Shown one piece after another: positions 1 through 12,000 of a stretch of DNA of 19,512 nt. The notes under the pieces were generated by a model. It was given only the letters and a program-made list of their open reading frames with translations, was not told the origin of the DNA and searched no databases. The DNA comes from DSWT01 sp035415725 (GTDB lineage Bacteria > Chloroflexota > Anaerolineae > B4-G1 > SLSP01). Where the stretch lies: the NCBI GenBank assembly GCA_035415725.1, contig DAOOGN010000082.1, positions 1 through 19,512 of the forward strand. Direction: 5' to 3'. How positions within the stretch are numbered: position 1 is the first letter of the stretch; every line of letters begins with the position of its first letter. The position numbers and the translations under genes are program-made.

Positions 1-3000
1 GCCGGTGACGCTCCCCGCGACATACGTGGTCCCCGCAGGGATGGTGTCGGTGAGGACGATGGTGAGCGGATCGTTGCCGTTGTTGACGAGGGTGAGGGTG
101 TAGGTGACGGTGTCCCCGGGTAGCACGTTCTCATCCGGATCGGCGGTCTTGGTCAGCGCCAACACGACGGGCTGTTCGGCGACGGTCGTCTGCAACACGG
201 CCGCACCCTCCTGCCCATCCGCGCCCTGCGACTCGGCGGTGATGGTAACGGTGTCGGAGTAGCCGGTGTGCGCGTCAACGGGGATGTCCACGCTAACAGT
301 GAAGGTAGCCGTACCACTGGCCGCCACCGTCACCGTCGCCGGAACGTTGGTCGTCCAGACGTTGTCCGTGGCCGTGATGTCGAAGGTGACAGCCGTAGCG
401 ATGGAGTTGGTCACGGTCATCACGTAGGTGACTGTCTCACCGGGGTTGCCGGCCTTCGCGTCCGTGACCGGTGTCAGGACCGTGCCTTGAGCCACCACTG
501 TCATGCGGATCGGGCGGACGAACAACTGTCCGGCCTCCGTATCGTTGTGGACGATCTCCATGCTGGAGTTGTAGACTCCCACATCCAGCCCGGTGGCGTC
601 GAAGACGACGTTCACGGGTTGAGCGCTGTCGGGCGCCACAGAGCCAGTCTTGGGATCAACGGTCAGCCAGAGGCCGGTGGCGAGGACATTGTCGTACGTC
701 AACAGCCCCGCGCCGTCGTTGTTGAGCGACAGCGTGCGGGTGAGCTGCTGGCCCTGGACGACTACCACGTCGAAGGACTGATCGTAGGTCACACTGACGC
801 ACGGCGCATCCAGACGCAGGTCCACATTGCGTGACTGCATCGTCGGCTGTACCACGCCCACGAGGGTGACGGGAACGTACCCCGCCGCGGAAGCGGTCAG
901 CGTGTAAGGCCCGACGGGTAGCCATGTCGCGTAAGCGCCGTCAGCGTCGGTGGTGAGAACCACGTTCTTACCATCGCTGGTGGTTATAGCGACTTGCGCC
1001 CCGGCGAGCGTCTCACTGACGGCATCGCAGTGCGACCAACCGCTGACGACGCCGGCGAGTCGGCCCATCGTCGTCGGCTGCTCTACCGTCATCGTCACCG
1101 GGATGACCTGGAACGGATTGACGGGATCATTGCTGGTGATCCGCAGTTCAGCCAGATAGTCACCCGGCGCGGCAACCTCAAGCACAGAAGCGTCGAACGT
1201 GACGGCGATGGTCGCATCGTCGTGCGCAGCGAGGCTGCCCTCCGTCACATCCGTCGCCAGCCACGGCACCTGCGTGGACTGGCAGTCGAGCCACTCGCCG
1301 GGGTAGGCGAAGCAGATCGCCAGTTCGTCCGCCAGCGTCGGGCCGTAGTTGAGGCCGATGAGGCCGAGCTGGGCTTCGATACCGGTCGTCGCATCGGGAG
1401 CATCCACTGTCGCGTACTGCAGCAGGATACTGCCGGTGCGGAAGAGGATGACTTCCCAGGTCCCCGCCGGGTTATTATCGGCATGGACGAAGTTGTCGTA
1501 CTGCACGATGAAGCAGGCATCCACGGTGTCAAGATATGGGTTGTACGGGCACTGCGCGAAGCTCTCGACGTAGGCCATCCCCCCGACACCGGGTTTGAGA
1601 TCATCCCAGGCCGCGGCGATGAGGTTGTTGGGCAGCGTCGGATCGGGCAGGGCAGGGTCGGGGCTGAGGTCGGTCGAGCCGGCGCCGAAGGAGAGGAAGC
1701 CGTTGCTGCTGACGAAGACGGAGTTGTAGACGTTGGGATCGACCGCGCTATTGCCGTAGAACTTGAAGTCGAAGCCGATCGGCACTTCCGCGTAGTCGTT
1801 ATCGCCCAGCGCAATCGGCGTACCGATGCCGGAGATGTCCACGAAGTCGTAGACCGGGCTGATACCAAAGTCGTTGGAGTCGGCGAAGCGGTAGCCGAAG
1901 GCATCCGGGCCGCCAGTCGCCAACGGGCCGAGCGGGTTGAAGCCCAGACTCCACTCGTTGAGCAAGAACGTACCGGTGACGGCGCCCATGTTCGCCAGGT
2001 TGAGGCTCACCGTTTCGGTGGTTCCCATCGACACGGAGAGGGCCAACGCATCCGGATCAGTCACGATACACGGTTGCAACCAGATGAGGTTAGCGTTCAG
2101 CGTGGTCACGGTGCCGCTGACGATTTCGACACCGGTGAAGACCTGCGCCTCGTAACCGGCCTCGTAGGAGACGGTGACGGTGAGCGGGCTGTACATCTCA
2201 TCCATCCAGATACCGTACAGGCCATCGGCGTCGGTTTCGACGGTCCAGGTGATGGGAGTTACGGCGCTTTCGACGAACACCACCGCGCCTTCCAGCGGCG
2301 CCGTCATCACATTGCAGTAACCAAGACCCTGCACCAGGCCCTCGAGCTTGCCCCAGGTGGCGGGCGGTTCGACGGTCATCGTGACGGGGACCTCGACTTC
2401 AACGTCCGCGCCCTCGAAGGTCAGCGTGGCGTAGTAGTCGCCGGGCTGCGCCACTTCGGGCACGCTCGCGTCGAAGGTGAGGGTGATGGGTTCGGTCGCA
2501 TCGGGCGCAACCGTGCCGGAGGTCGGGTCTTCGTCCAACCACGGGACGCCGCCGCCACCAGCCGCCAGCCAGGGTACCGCTACCCCAAGGATCGCGTCCT
2601 GGAGTCCACCCGAGTACTGGAAGTCCCAGGCCAGATAGATGGCCTTGTAGTCCAGCCGCTGCACCTTGACGCCCGCGCAGTTAGGGCTCGGCGCGTCGAA
2701 GATACAGGTCCCTTCAGCGCCCACGGTGAAGTCATCGGGATACGGGTCGGCGCTGATGTCGGGGTTGATGCCGGTCATGATGTCCAGGCCGGTCAACTGT
2801 CCGTCAGAGCCACCGTCGCTCACGTAGGTGGACTGCAGATAGGTCTGGTAGAAAGCGGTGCTGCCATTGCCATACCCAAAGTCGTTGTCGGCGATCAGGA
2901 ACGAGCCGCCGGCATCCAGGTAGGCCATTGCCTTGGCCCAACTGTCGCCGGAATAGCCACCGGCGTAGAGGACGGCCTTGTATTCCAGCAGATCGGCCAC

Positions 3001-6000
3001 CGCCATCGCCTGGAAGACGTCCCGGCTGACCTGCAGGTAGGTGTAGCCGAGGTTGGTCAGCGCCGTCTCCATGGCCGGCGCTGCGGTCGTGTCATACGCA
3101 ACGACCAGCACATCCTCGCCGGCGCTGGGGGCCATGATCTGGAAGCCGCCATCGGCCTCCTCGACGCTCCAGCTCAGCGCCGCCGCGCCCGTGTTGACCA
3201 CGGTGATCGGCGTCGTCGCGGTCACGCCCAGCGCCACGGTGACGTGCGCTTCAGCTGGCGTCACGCCCGCGAAGCACGGCGCTAAGGGCCGCAGGGTGAA
3301 GTCCTGTACCGTCGTCGTGCCGGAGATGATGTGAACGCCGGTCACGACCCCGGTCACATAGCCAGCCGCCTCCACCGTGAGGGTGACGGGGCTGTGCGCC
3401 TCGTCCAGCCAGAGGAGGTAGCCGCCAGCAGCATCGGTGGTGAGCGTCCACGTCTGCGTGGCGCTGGCGATCGTGACGTCCGCGCCGGCCAACGGCTCGG
3501 CGGTCGCCGGATCGTCGCACGGGCCGAGGCCGGTGACGGTGCCAGTGATCCGACCGTAGGTAGCGGGCAAGGTGACGTGCATGGTGACGGGGATGCTGAA
3601 TCCGTCCCACACAGGATCGCTGTTGTTGACGGTCAGCAGGCCAGCATAGGTGCCGGGCTGCGTCACTTCAGGCACGCCCGCGTCGAAGATGATGTCGGCC
3701 GTTCCGGCGGTCATAGCCGGCACCGCGCCCGATTCTGGATCCTCGAAGAGCCAGGGGATCGGCTTTGCGCCCGGAATCTGGATGGCGCCCTCGAACTCGC
3801 CTTGAGGCGCGCTCACCGCCAGCGGCGTTACGGCGCCGGTGGTCAGATTCACCGTGCCGAAGACGTTCGCGCCGCCGCCCTGGTACAGGAAGATGTAGAG
3901 GGTGCCATCGTCATTGTCGAAGTCCATGCCCTGGGCGTAGTTCGCCGCGTAGCCGGTCGGCCCGATCAGCGTGGCCGCGCCGGTCGCCGGGTTGATCTGA
4001 TAGATCGAATCGGTGCCGATGTCGTGGCCGTACATCTCGCCGGCCGGGTTCATCGCGATATCGATCATCAGGGAGGTGCCAAACGGCCCGACCAACGTGC
4101 TTGCGCCCGTCGCCGGATCGATGGTGTAGAGGTCCGTTGCGGTAGAAGCGTAGAACGTTCCCGCAACCGGGTCAATCGTCAACCCGGTCCAGTTAGCAGC
4201 GCCGCCGCCCGGAGGACACGGCACCAACGAGGTGAACGCGCCGGTCGTCAGATCAAGCGTACCCAACTGATCGGTGTTGTCGTTCAGCGCGTAGAGCGTC
4301 GTCGCGGTAGGATCAAAGTCCACTCCATAGTAGCTGGCGCTAAGAGCCCCCACAACAGTTTGCCCCGTGAAGTTGTTCAACGGGAAAGTTACGACCGTAT
4401 CGGTGTTGTACATCTCCAAAGCATACCCTATATCGCTGGGCGACATAGGCATATTGAAAACGTTCGACTCCGGTACGAAGTCGTAGCACGCCTTAGCTTC
4501 AGCGGGTTCTGCCAACGTGGAATCCACGTAGACCGCGCATTCGCCCGCGAGCTTTTCCGCATTCCACGTTAGCGTAGATGCCTGGACAGCTTGCTGCACC
4601 GCCATCATCAACATCGGCATAAAGCCGCCGTCCGCCTCCGAGAAGGCGAAGTTAAGCGCACCCGCCCCCGCGTTGGTCATCGTCAGCGGCAGGGTGGTGC
4701 TCACTCCCATCGCCACGGTGACTTCCATGGAGGACGGCGTGATGCTGGTCACGCACGGACCAAGCCAGGTCAGGCTGAAGTCCTGCGTCACCGCACTAGC
4801 GGCCGGCACGATCACCACCGCCGCGTCGCCGACGTGATCGGCAGCCGCGACGGTAACGGTGTAAGTCCCGGTCGAGAGCCAGTAGCTGTAGGTGCCGCTG
4901 ATGTCGGTCGTCAGCGTGACGGACGTGCCATTCATGATGACAACCGTGGCGCCTTCCAGCGGGGCGGGATTCGCGTCGCAGCGGCCCAGGCTGGTGACGG
5001 TCCCCCGCAGCTCACCCCACGTTGCAGGCGGCGTGACGGTCATTGTCACCGGCACGCGCGCCGGGGCGAAGGGATCGTCGCTGTGGACCCACAGGTTGGC
5101 GAGGTAGTCGCCGGGCTGATCGATCCCCGCTACGGAGGCGTCGAAGTCCACAGCCACGACCTGTTCACCGGTATCGGCGACGAGGGCGCCGGAAGCGGGG
5201 GCCTCGGCCAGCCAGGTGACCGGATCCACATCCGCGATTTGGACATCGTCCACCTGCCAGTACCAGTCCCAACCGGGGGCCACGTAGTGGAAGCGGATGA
5301 TGACGCTGGGTTGTCCGGCGTACGCAGCGAGATCAAGCTGCACCCGGCGCGGGCCGCGCATACTGACACCGTCATAGTGAAGCAGGTTAGTCCATGTCGT
5401 GCCACCGTCGGTGCTGACGTCCACATAAGCATCGTCACCCAGATCGCGGTAGTCGCTCTGGAAGCTCAGCACAGGGGCCGCAGCAGCGGAGAGATCGAGA
5501 GCTGGCGTCCGCAGTTCGGCGTCCATCGCGTCGCCGCACCAATCCGAGTTGGCATCGGCAAACAGACCGGCGCCGCCAGTTTGGTTCGTGTAGCCGGTCG
5601 TCACGGAGCTTTCCCAGTCGCAGGAACCGATGTTCTCCACGCGCGTCCAGCCGGCCGGCGGGAATGCGCCCTCGAACGCCTCTGTAAAGAGCGTGACCAC
5701 GCCGGGGTCCGTCACGGTGAGATCGCCGAGGTTCTCCTCGGTCAGACTCCAGTCCGTGTCTACCGCGCCGGCGTTGGTGAGGGTCAGGACCTCGGTCGCG
5801 GTCGCGCCGAGTTCCAGCGTGGTGTGCAGGGCCAACGGATCGGCCGCCACGCACGGGACGAGCCAGTGCAGGTTGAAGTCCTGCGTGGTGGTCATTTGAC
5901 CTGTTACCGCCACAGTCGCCTCGCCCTTCTCGTGCTCAGGGTAGGAAACGGTGATGGTGACCGGGCTGTACATCTCGTCCAGCCAGACCTGGTAGGTGCC

Positions 6001-9000
6001 ACTGATGTCCGTCGTGACCGTCCAGGTCATGCCGCCGCTGCCCTCAATGAGCACATCCGCGCCGGCCAGCGGCGCCGGGTCGGCGTCGCAGTAGCCCAGG
6101 CCGGTGACGGTGCCCCGCAGCTTGCCCCAGGTGTCGGGCGGCAGGACGGTCATCGTGACCGGAACGACGATCTTGTTGTTAACCGGATCGTTGCTGTGGA
6201 CGAAGAGGGTGCCGAAGTACGCGCCGGGCTGCGTGACCTGGGTGATGGCGCTGGAGGCATCGAAGGTGAGATCCACGACGAAGGTGTCGTCAGCGTCAAC
6301 AGCGCCGGAGACAGGGTTCTCAGAAAGCCAGGGGATGTCGCCGCCGGCACCGCCAGTGGCGCGGATGAGTTGAATGGCCATCTCGGTAGCCGTATCGATG
6401 TTCCAGGAACTGCCAGGCGCTTGCGTAGCCCAGGCGCTTCCCGTCAGGCCATTTCCAACCGTGTCAGCATCACCCGTTTCCCAGAAGAAGTCGTCCGTAC
6501 CGGAGCCGGTATCATTGTAGATTTCGACCCAGTACGTACCTGGCTCCAGAGTCACAGGATTCGCCAAAGTCAGCGTGTGCATCCATTCGTGCACTCCGAA
6601 GAGCACCACGCCGGTCTGCACGCGTTCATAGGGCACATCCGTCTCAGTGGAGAGCGCGGTACCAGGAGACCCACTCGCATCGGCGTGGAAGATGACCGTG
6701 AGGTGATCAGGGTCAATCGGCGTGTCGCCCGGGTGGTATCCTGACCAGAGGACAATCTGGCCTATGGTTTCCTCGGTCTCCAGCGAGAAGTTCTCGGCGA
6801 CCACTTGCACGCCACTGCCACATGCGTCACAGCCGGCATCAGAGAATATGCCATTGTCCTGGTTGGGCGCTTGATCGAGCAGGATGTCCTCTTCAGAGAA
6901 GTGCGGCGATACCACACTCCCGGCCAAAGTGACATTACTCTCGCCAAACTGCAACAGACTGACAGCAGTTCCACCGGTTGCCGCAACCGTAGGCGCCAAC
7001 AACTGTGGAAGCAAGGGGTTCACGCCGCCGTTAGTCTCAGCCAGGTCGAAGGGCGTATCTCCCGCCCCCGCGTTCGTCAGCGTGAACGGCACGGTCGTGC
7101 TCATGCCCAACGTCACCGTGACGTCGAACATATCAGGATCCACCGAGAGGCACGGCATCGCCCAGCGCAGCGCCGCATCTACCACCGTCGTCGCGCCCGC
7201 CGTCACCACGACATCCGTGAAGACCTTCGTGATGTGTTCGGGGTAAGCCACGGTGATCGTGACCGGGCTGTGCGCTTCGTCCAGCCAAAGCTGGTATGCG
7301 CCGTTCTCATCGGTCAGCAGCGACCACTCAACCAGGCCGGTGCCGGAAGTGAGGGTCACCGCCGCCCCCGCCAGGAGGGTAGGGGTAGCCACGTCGCAGT
7401 AGCCCAGGCCCGTGACGACGCCGGCCACCTTGCCCCAGGTGTCCGGGGCTGTGACGGTCAGCGTGACCGGGACGTTGGGCACCTCGTTCACGGCGTTGTG
7501 GTTCACCTTCAACTGCCCGTAGTACGTGCCGGGCTGCATCGTTTCGGGCACGCCGGCGTCGAAGCCCAGGTCAACTACGGCGGCGGTATCCGCCGCGAGC
7601 GTGCCTGAGATCGGCGTCTCGGTCAGCCAGGGGATGCCGCCGGCTCCGCCCGTCATCCCGGTGACATTCATCACGATATGCATCTCTGGGAAACCGATAT
7701 CGGCAACATCCGTCGGCTCGGTAGCGCCACAGTCGGCTGCGGCCAGATAAGAAGGCGCAGTCTGACCCAGGTTGTTGGACCCCACAAACAGAAGGTTGCC
7801 GCCCGTATTACCGTCCGGGGTGAAGAATTCGACGACGAGTGTCGAGCCAGCGGGTGCGACACCCGTAACCGGAATGGCAAAGTGGGTTAATTCCTGGTCA
7901 GATATTTCCACAGCGGCCTGACCGATCAACGTCATGTTCTCCCACAGCAGATCGCCGTCCAACGTGTACAGACGCACTTCGACCGGCTGAACGCCGCTGC
8001 CGCCAGACGCCATCTCAATCCCCATATCGACCTCAACGATTGAGAAATCGCTCGTGATGCCGAAGTCCGACAGCGTGAAAGTACGCAGATAGCTGTTGTC
8101 GGTATGGGCAGATCCATTGTTGCAGGCGACCGAGTTACCGGATATGATCTCCTGTGACACCGAATGGGTGAGGGTTTCCATGCCATCGGGAGCTTCCGGC
8201 ATCGGATAAGATGCCGAAGGCACGGAGGCCGGTTGGGGGTTCGCCGTAAACGCGTTATCACCGATAACGTCGCCGATGGTTACTCTCGACAGATGTACCC
8301 GGCTGAGAGGAGTAAACCCACCTGGTTTCTCCACCAGCTCGAACTCCGCCGTCCCCGCGCCGGTATTGCTCAGGGTCAGCAGTTCGACGGTGTTGTCGCC
8401 CATGGGCAGCGTCACGTCGAAGTCAGTCGGGTCGTAGCTGAGGCACGGTAGCAGGATGCGCAAGTCGAAGTCCACCACCGTAGTCTGACCCTGCTGCACG
8501 ACCACGCCACTGGTTTCGCCGAAGTAGTCAGGTGCGGTCACTGTGATCGTCAGCGGACTGTGCGCCTGATCGATCCACAGCGTATACACGCCGTTCTCGT
8601 CGGTCGTGACCATCCAGGTCTGGCCGGTCGTCGCGCTTTCGACGAACACTTCAGCTTCCTCGAGCGGGGCCGGGTCGCCGTCGCAGACGCCCAGGCCGGT
8701 GACGGTTCCCGTCAGCTTGCCCCAGGATTGCGGGGACGTGACGGTCATCGTGACCGGGACTACTACCGCATCATAGGGAGTATCGGCATCAACCTTAATC
8801 TGAGCATAGTAGTTACCCGGTTGCTCCACGTAGGCAGCATCAAAGCTGACCACGATGTCCTGAGCGCCAGAAGGAGCGAGTGTCCCTGTGGTGGGAGACT
8901 CAGAGAGCCAGGGGACATCCCCGGCGCCAGGGTTGAGCACGTAGTCGATGGCATTGGTCCACCATTCGGCGGCGTCGAAGATGGAATCGCCATCCAGATC

Positions 9001-12000
9001 GCCGTCGTTGAGGTTATCGGTCAACCCCTTGTAGATGGTCTTGCCATCCTCGCGTAGAATCACGCCGGCCTCACCGTCCGCGGGGGAGGTCGTAAAGCCC
9101 CCCAATCCCGTGTCCGGGTCGCCGAGCAAGGTCATGCTTGCGCCATAGGCTGTATAGCCTAAATCGGTCAGGTCCGTGAATTCAGGAACGTCGTCAAACA
9201 ACGGATGTCCGGCATTCCACCAGTACAACTCAGACGGACTGCTGATCCAACTGGCATAGTCGGCGCCCAGAGCGGTCCACAGCGCATGGTTCTGATGCGC
9301 CGCGTCGTAGCCGATAGCCCAGGACTGCGCGATCGCCATGCCGCCATTGTTGACGTGATCCGCCACCGCCTGATAGTCACTGGCATCGATCAAAGCCCAA
9401 CTGTCGGCGGCGTAGATGACCAAATCCCAACCACCGGCTGCGACTTCAGCGGTAAAAGCAGATAAATTGTTGCCATCTTCATCATAGCCATAGAAGGTGT
9501 AGGTAAGGCCCAGAGCCTGGAGTGCACTCTCAATCATCGTCGGTGTATGTAGGCTGTCATCAGCATAGACAATGATGGCTGCGTCAGCCATTGGGCCATG
9601 ATAGATATAGGGTGTACGCGAAACGGCCGCGGGTTTGATGTCCCCGTTATGAATGAAGGCTTCAGGAGCGAGTATGGCCTTTGACGCAGGCAAAGGTTCA
9701 ATGTAACCACCTTGCACGCCTAAGGGCATAAAGCCCCGGTCGGCCTCCTTCAACTCAAACGCCGTACCAACACCGCCGGTATTCGCCAGCGTCAGCGTGG
9801 CGCTATCGGCAAAGCCCAGTTCGACCGTGACGTCAATACCATCAGGCGTCGCGTCGAGCAGACCGGCCGGAAGCTGGAAGTCTTGCTCCACTGTGCCGCC
9901 ATCCACCACCGTCACCGTCGCCACGTCCGGGCCGTAACCGCCCGTCATCGTCGCGGTGAGGACCTGCGGGCCGGAAGGAGCAAAGAGGGTGTAGAAGGCA
10001 TCGTCCACGGCGGCGTCAGCGGGCGTCGTCTTGGCGGTCGTCTCGCCGCCGACGGCATTGACAACAGTCGCGCCGTTGAGGGCCAGGGTCGGGAAGTTGG
10101 CATCGTAGACGTTGCCGACGACGAGACCGCCATCCGTGGGGGCCTGGCACACGGGGTTGCCCACCACCACATTGTCCACTTCCCACCACCAGTCCCAACC
10201 GGGAGCGTAGTAGTGGAAGCGGACGCGCGCCTGCGTGGAACCGGCCAGCAGCGCCGTCACATCCTGTGTGAACGTGGCCGGGCCACGTTGATCTGTCGTC
10301 CAGGTCACGACGTTCACCCAGGTCGCGCCGCCATCGGCACTCACGTCCGCCGCCGCTACCTCACTGCTTGAAAGGTTGTTGTAGTCGTAGGCAAACGAGA
10401 GATTGACCTGCGACAGCCCAGAAACGTCAAAGGGCGGCGACACCAGGTCGGTGTTCATCGTCGTGCCCGATCCGCAGGCATCGCTGTCGGCGATCGCAAA
10501 TTTGCCGGTGCCGCCGGTCAGGTTACCGCGACCTTCAGGATCGTCGCCGGCCCATTCACAGGTGCCGCCGTTGTTGACCACCGTCCAGCCGGCCGGGGGG
10601 AAGGTCTTGTCCTCGAAGTTCGCCATGAGGCCACCGACGAAGGAGTAGCCCGGCGCGGCGCAGCTTCCCATATCCGCCTGCAACGCGAAGTCCGTGCCCG
10701 GCGCATCGGCCGTCAACGGACCGACTTCGCCCGTTTCCACGCCGTAACCATCTACCCAGGCTTCCACCTCGAACGTGTAGGTGATGCCCTCGGCCAGCAT
10801 GAGGCTGTACTCGCCGGTCGTCGGGTCGGTCCACACAGCATTATCCGGCGCGGGAGGATCGAAGGGATCGCCGGTGACGCTGATGTGGGCGTAGAGCGGC
10901 CAGCCGGTCGCCGCGTCCGTCACCTGCCCGGAGACTTCGTACATCGCCGCCGGGGTCAACGCGATATTCTGCGTCGTCGTCATGCCGGTTGTCGCCACCA
11001 CGTCGGGGATGACCGTGGTCTGATAGCCATAACGCGAGGCGGCCAGGGTGTAGGTGTCGGAGAACACGGTGAGCGTGTAGAAACCCTCCGCATCGGAGGC
11101 CGCTTTACGCTGTGCCGTTTCGCTGGTGGCCACGACTGTCGCGCCAGCTACCGGCGTGCTTGTCGTGGCATCGGTGACCTGGCCGACAATGGTACTGTCG
11201 CCGCACGCTGCGGCCGCGGCTTCCACGGCTGCCAGGGCGTTGATCTCACCCCAACCGGCCGCATAGTTCGGCACGTGCGCGCCGCCGCCGGTGCCGTCAT
11301 CGTAGGGGATCGGGGTCGCCGTATTCTCGATGATCGTCTCGGTCGCGGCGTAGTCGCCGATCAAGCACGGCGCGGCGCTCCACATCAACGCGACCAGGCC
11401 GGTGACATGCGGCGCGGACATCGAAGTGCCACCCCAACCACCCTGGTAAGCCGAATCGCCGGTATTGACCGAAGAGCGAATATTGACACCTGGCGCCAAC
11501 ACCTGCGGTTTCAAGTCTGCCCACCCCGGATGCGGGTTGACCGTGTCGGGGTCATCCGTCGGCCCCCAGTTGGAGTGCGGTGCATATTGCCCGTTATCCC
11601 GTCCGGTCGAGCCGACGCCAGTGACGTTGCCGTACCGCGCCGGGTTGCCCACCGTGTTCAAGCCAGGGGGTTCAGGATAGCCACAGTTGCTCGCATTGCC
11701 GTTGGAAAAGACCGGGTAAATCCCGGCCGCGTGCCAGGCATCTACGACATCCTGATACCAGGGATCGTAGCTCGTGCTGCAATCGCCCCAGGAGTTATTC
11801 ACGGCATTGGGGCGCTTGTCGGGGTTGGCGTTGGCGCCGGTCAAATCCCACGGGGCCGCGAAGAACTGGGCGCATTCCAACAACTCCACATCCCCACAAT
11901 CGCTGGTGCTACAGCCCCGGCAGGCCATCCACTTGGCGCCGGGGGCCATGCCGATCTGATTGGCGCCGCCATCGTCGCCCACCATCGTGCCCATCGTGTG

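Noticed and set aside
994..6744. Very long plus-strand ORFs (994-3285, 3331-4572, 4591-6744)
   Set aside because: They lie codon-on-codon opposite the giant protease, whose Gly/Thr/Val/Pro-rich, GC-rich codons rarely give TTA, CTA or TCA. Their translations are Arg/His-rich and show no domain, while the minus frame shows clear domains throughout.
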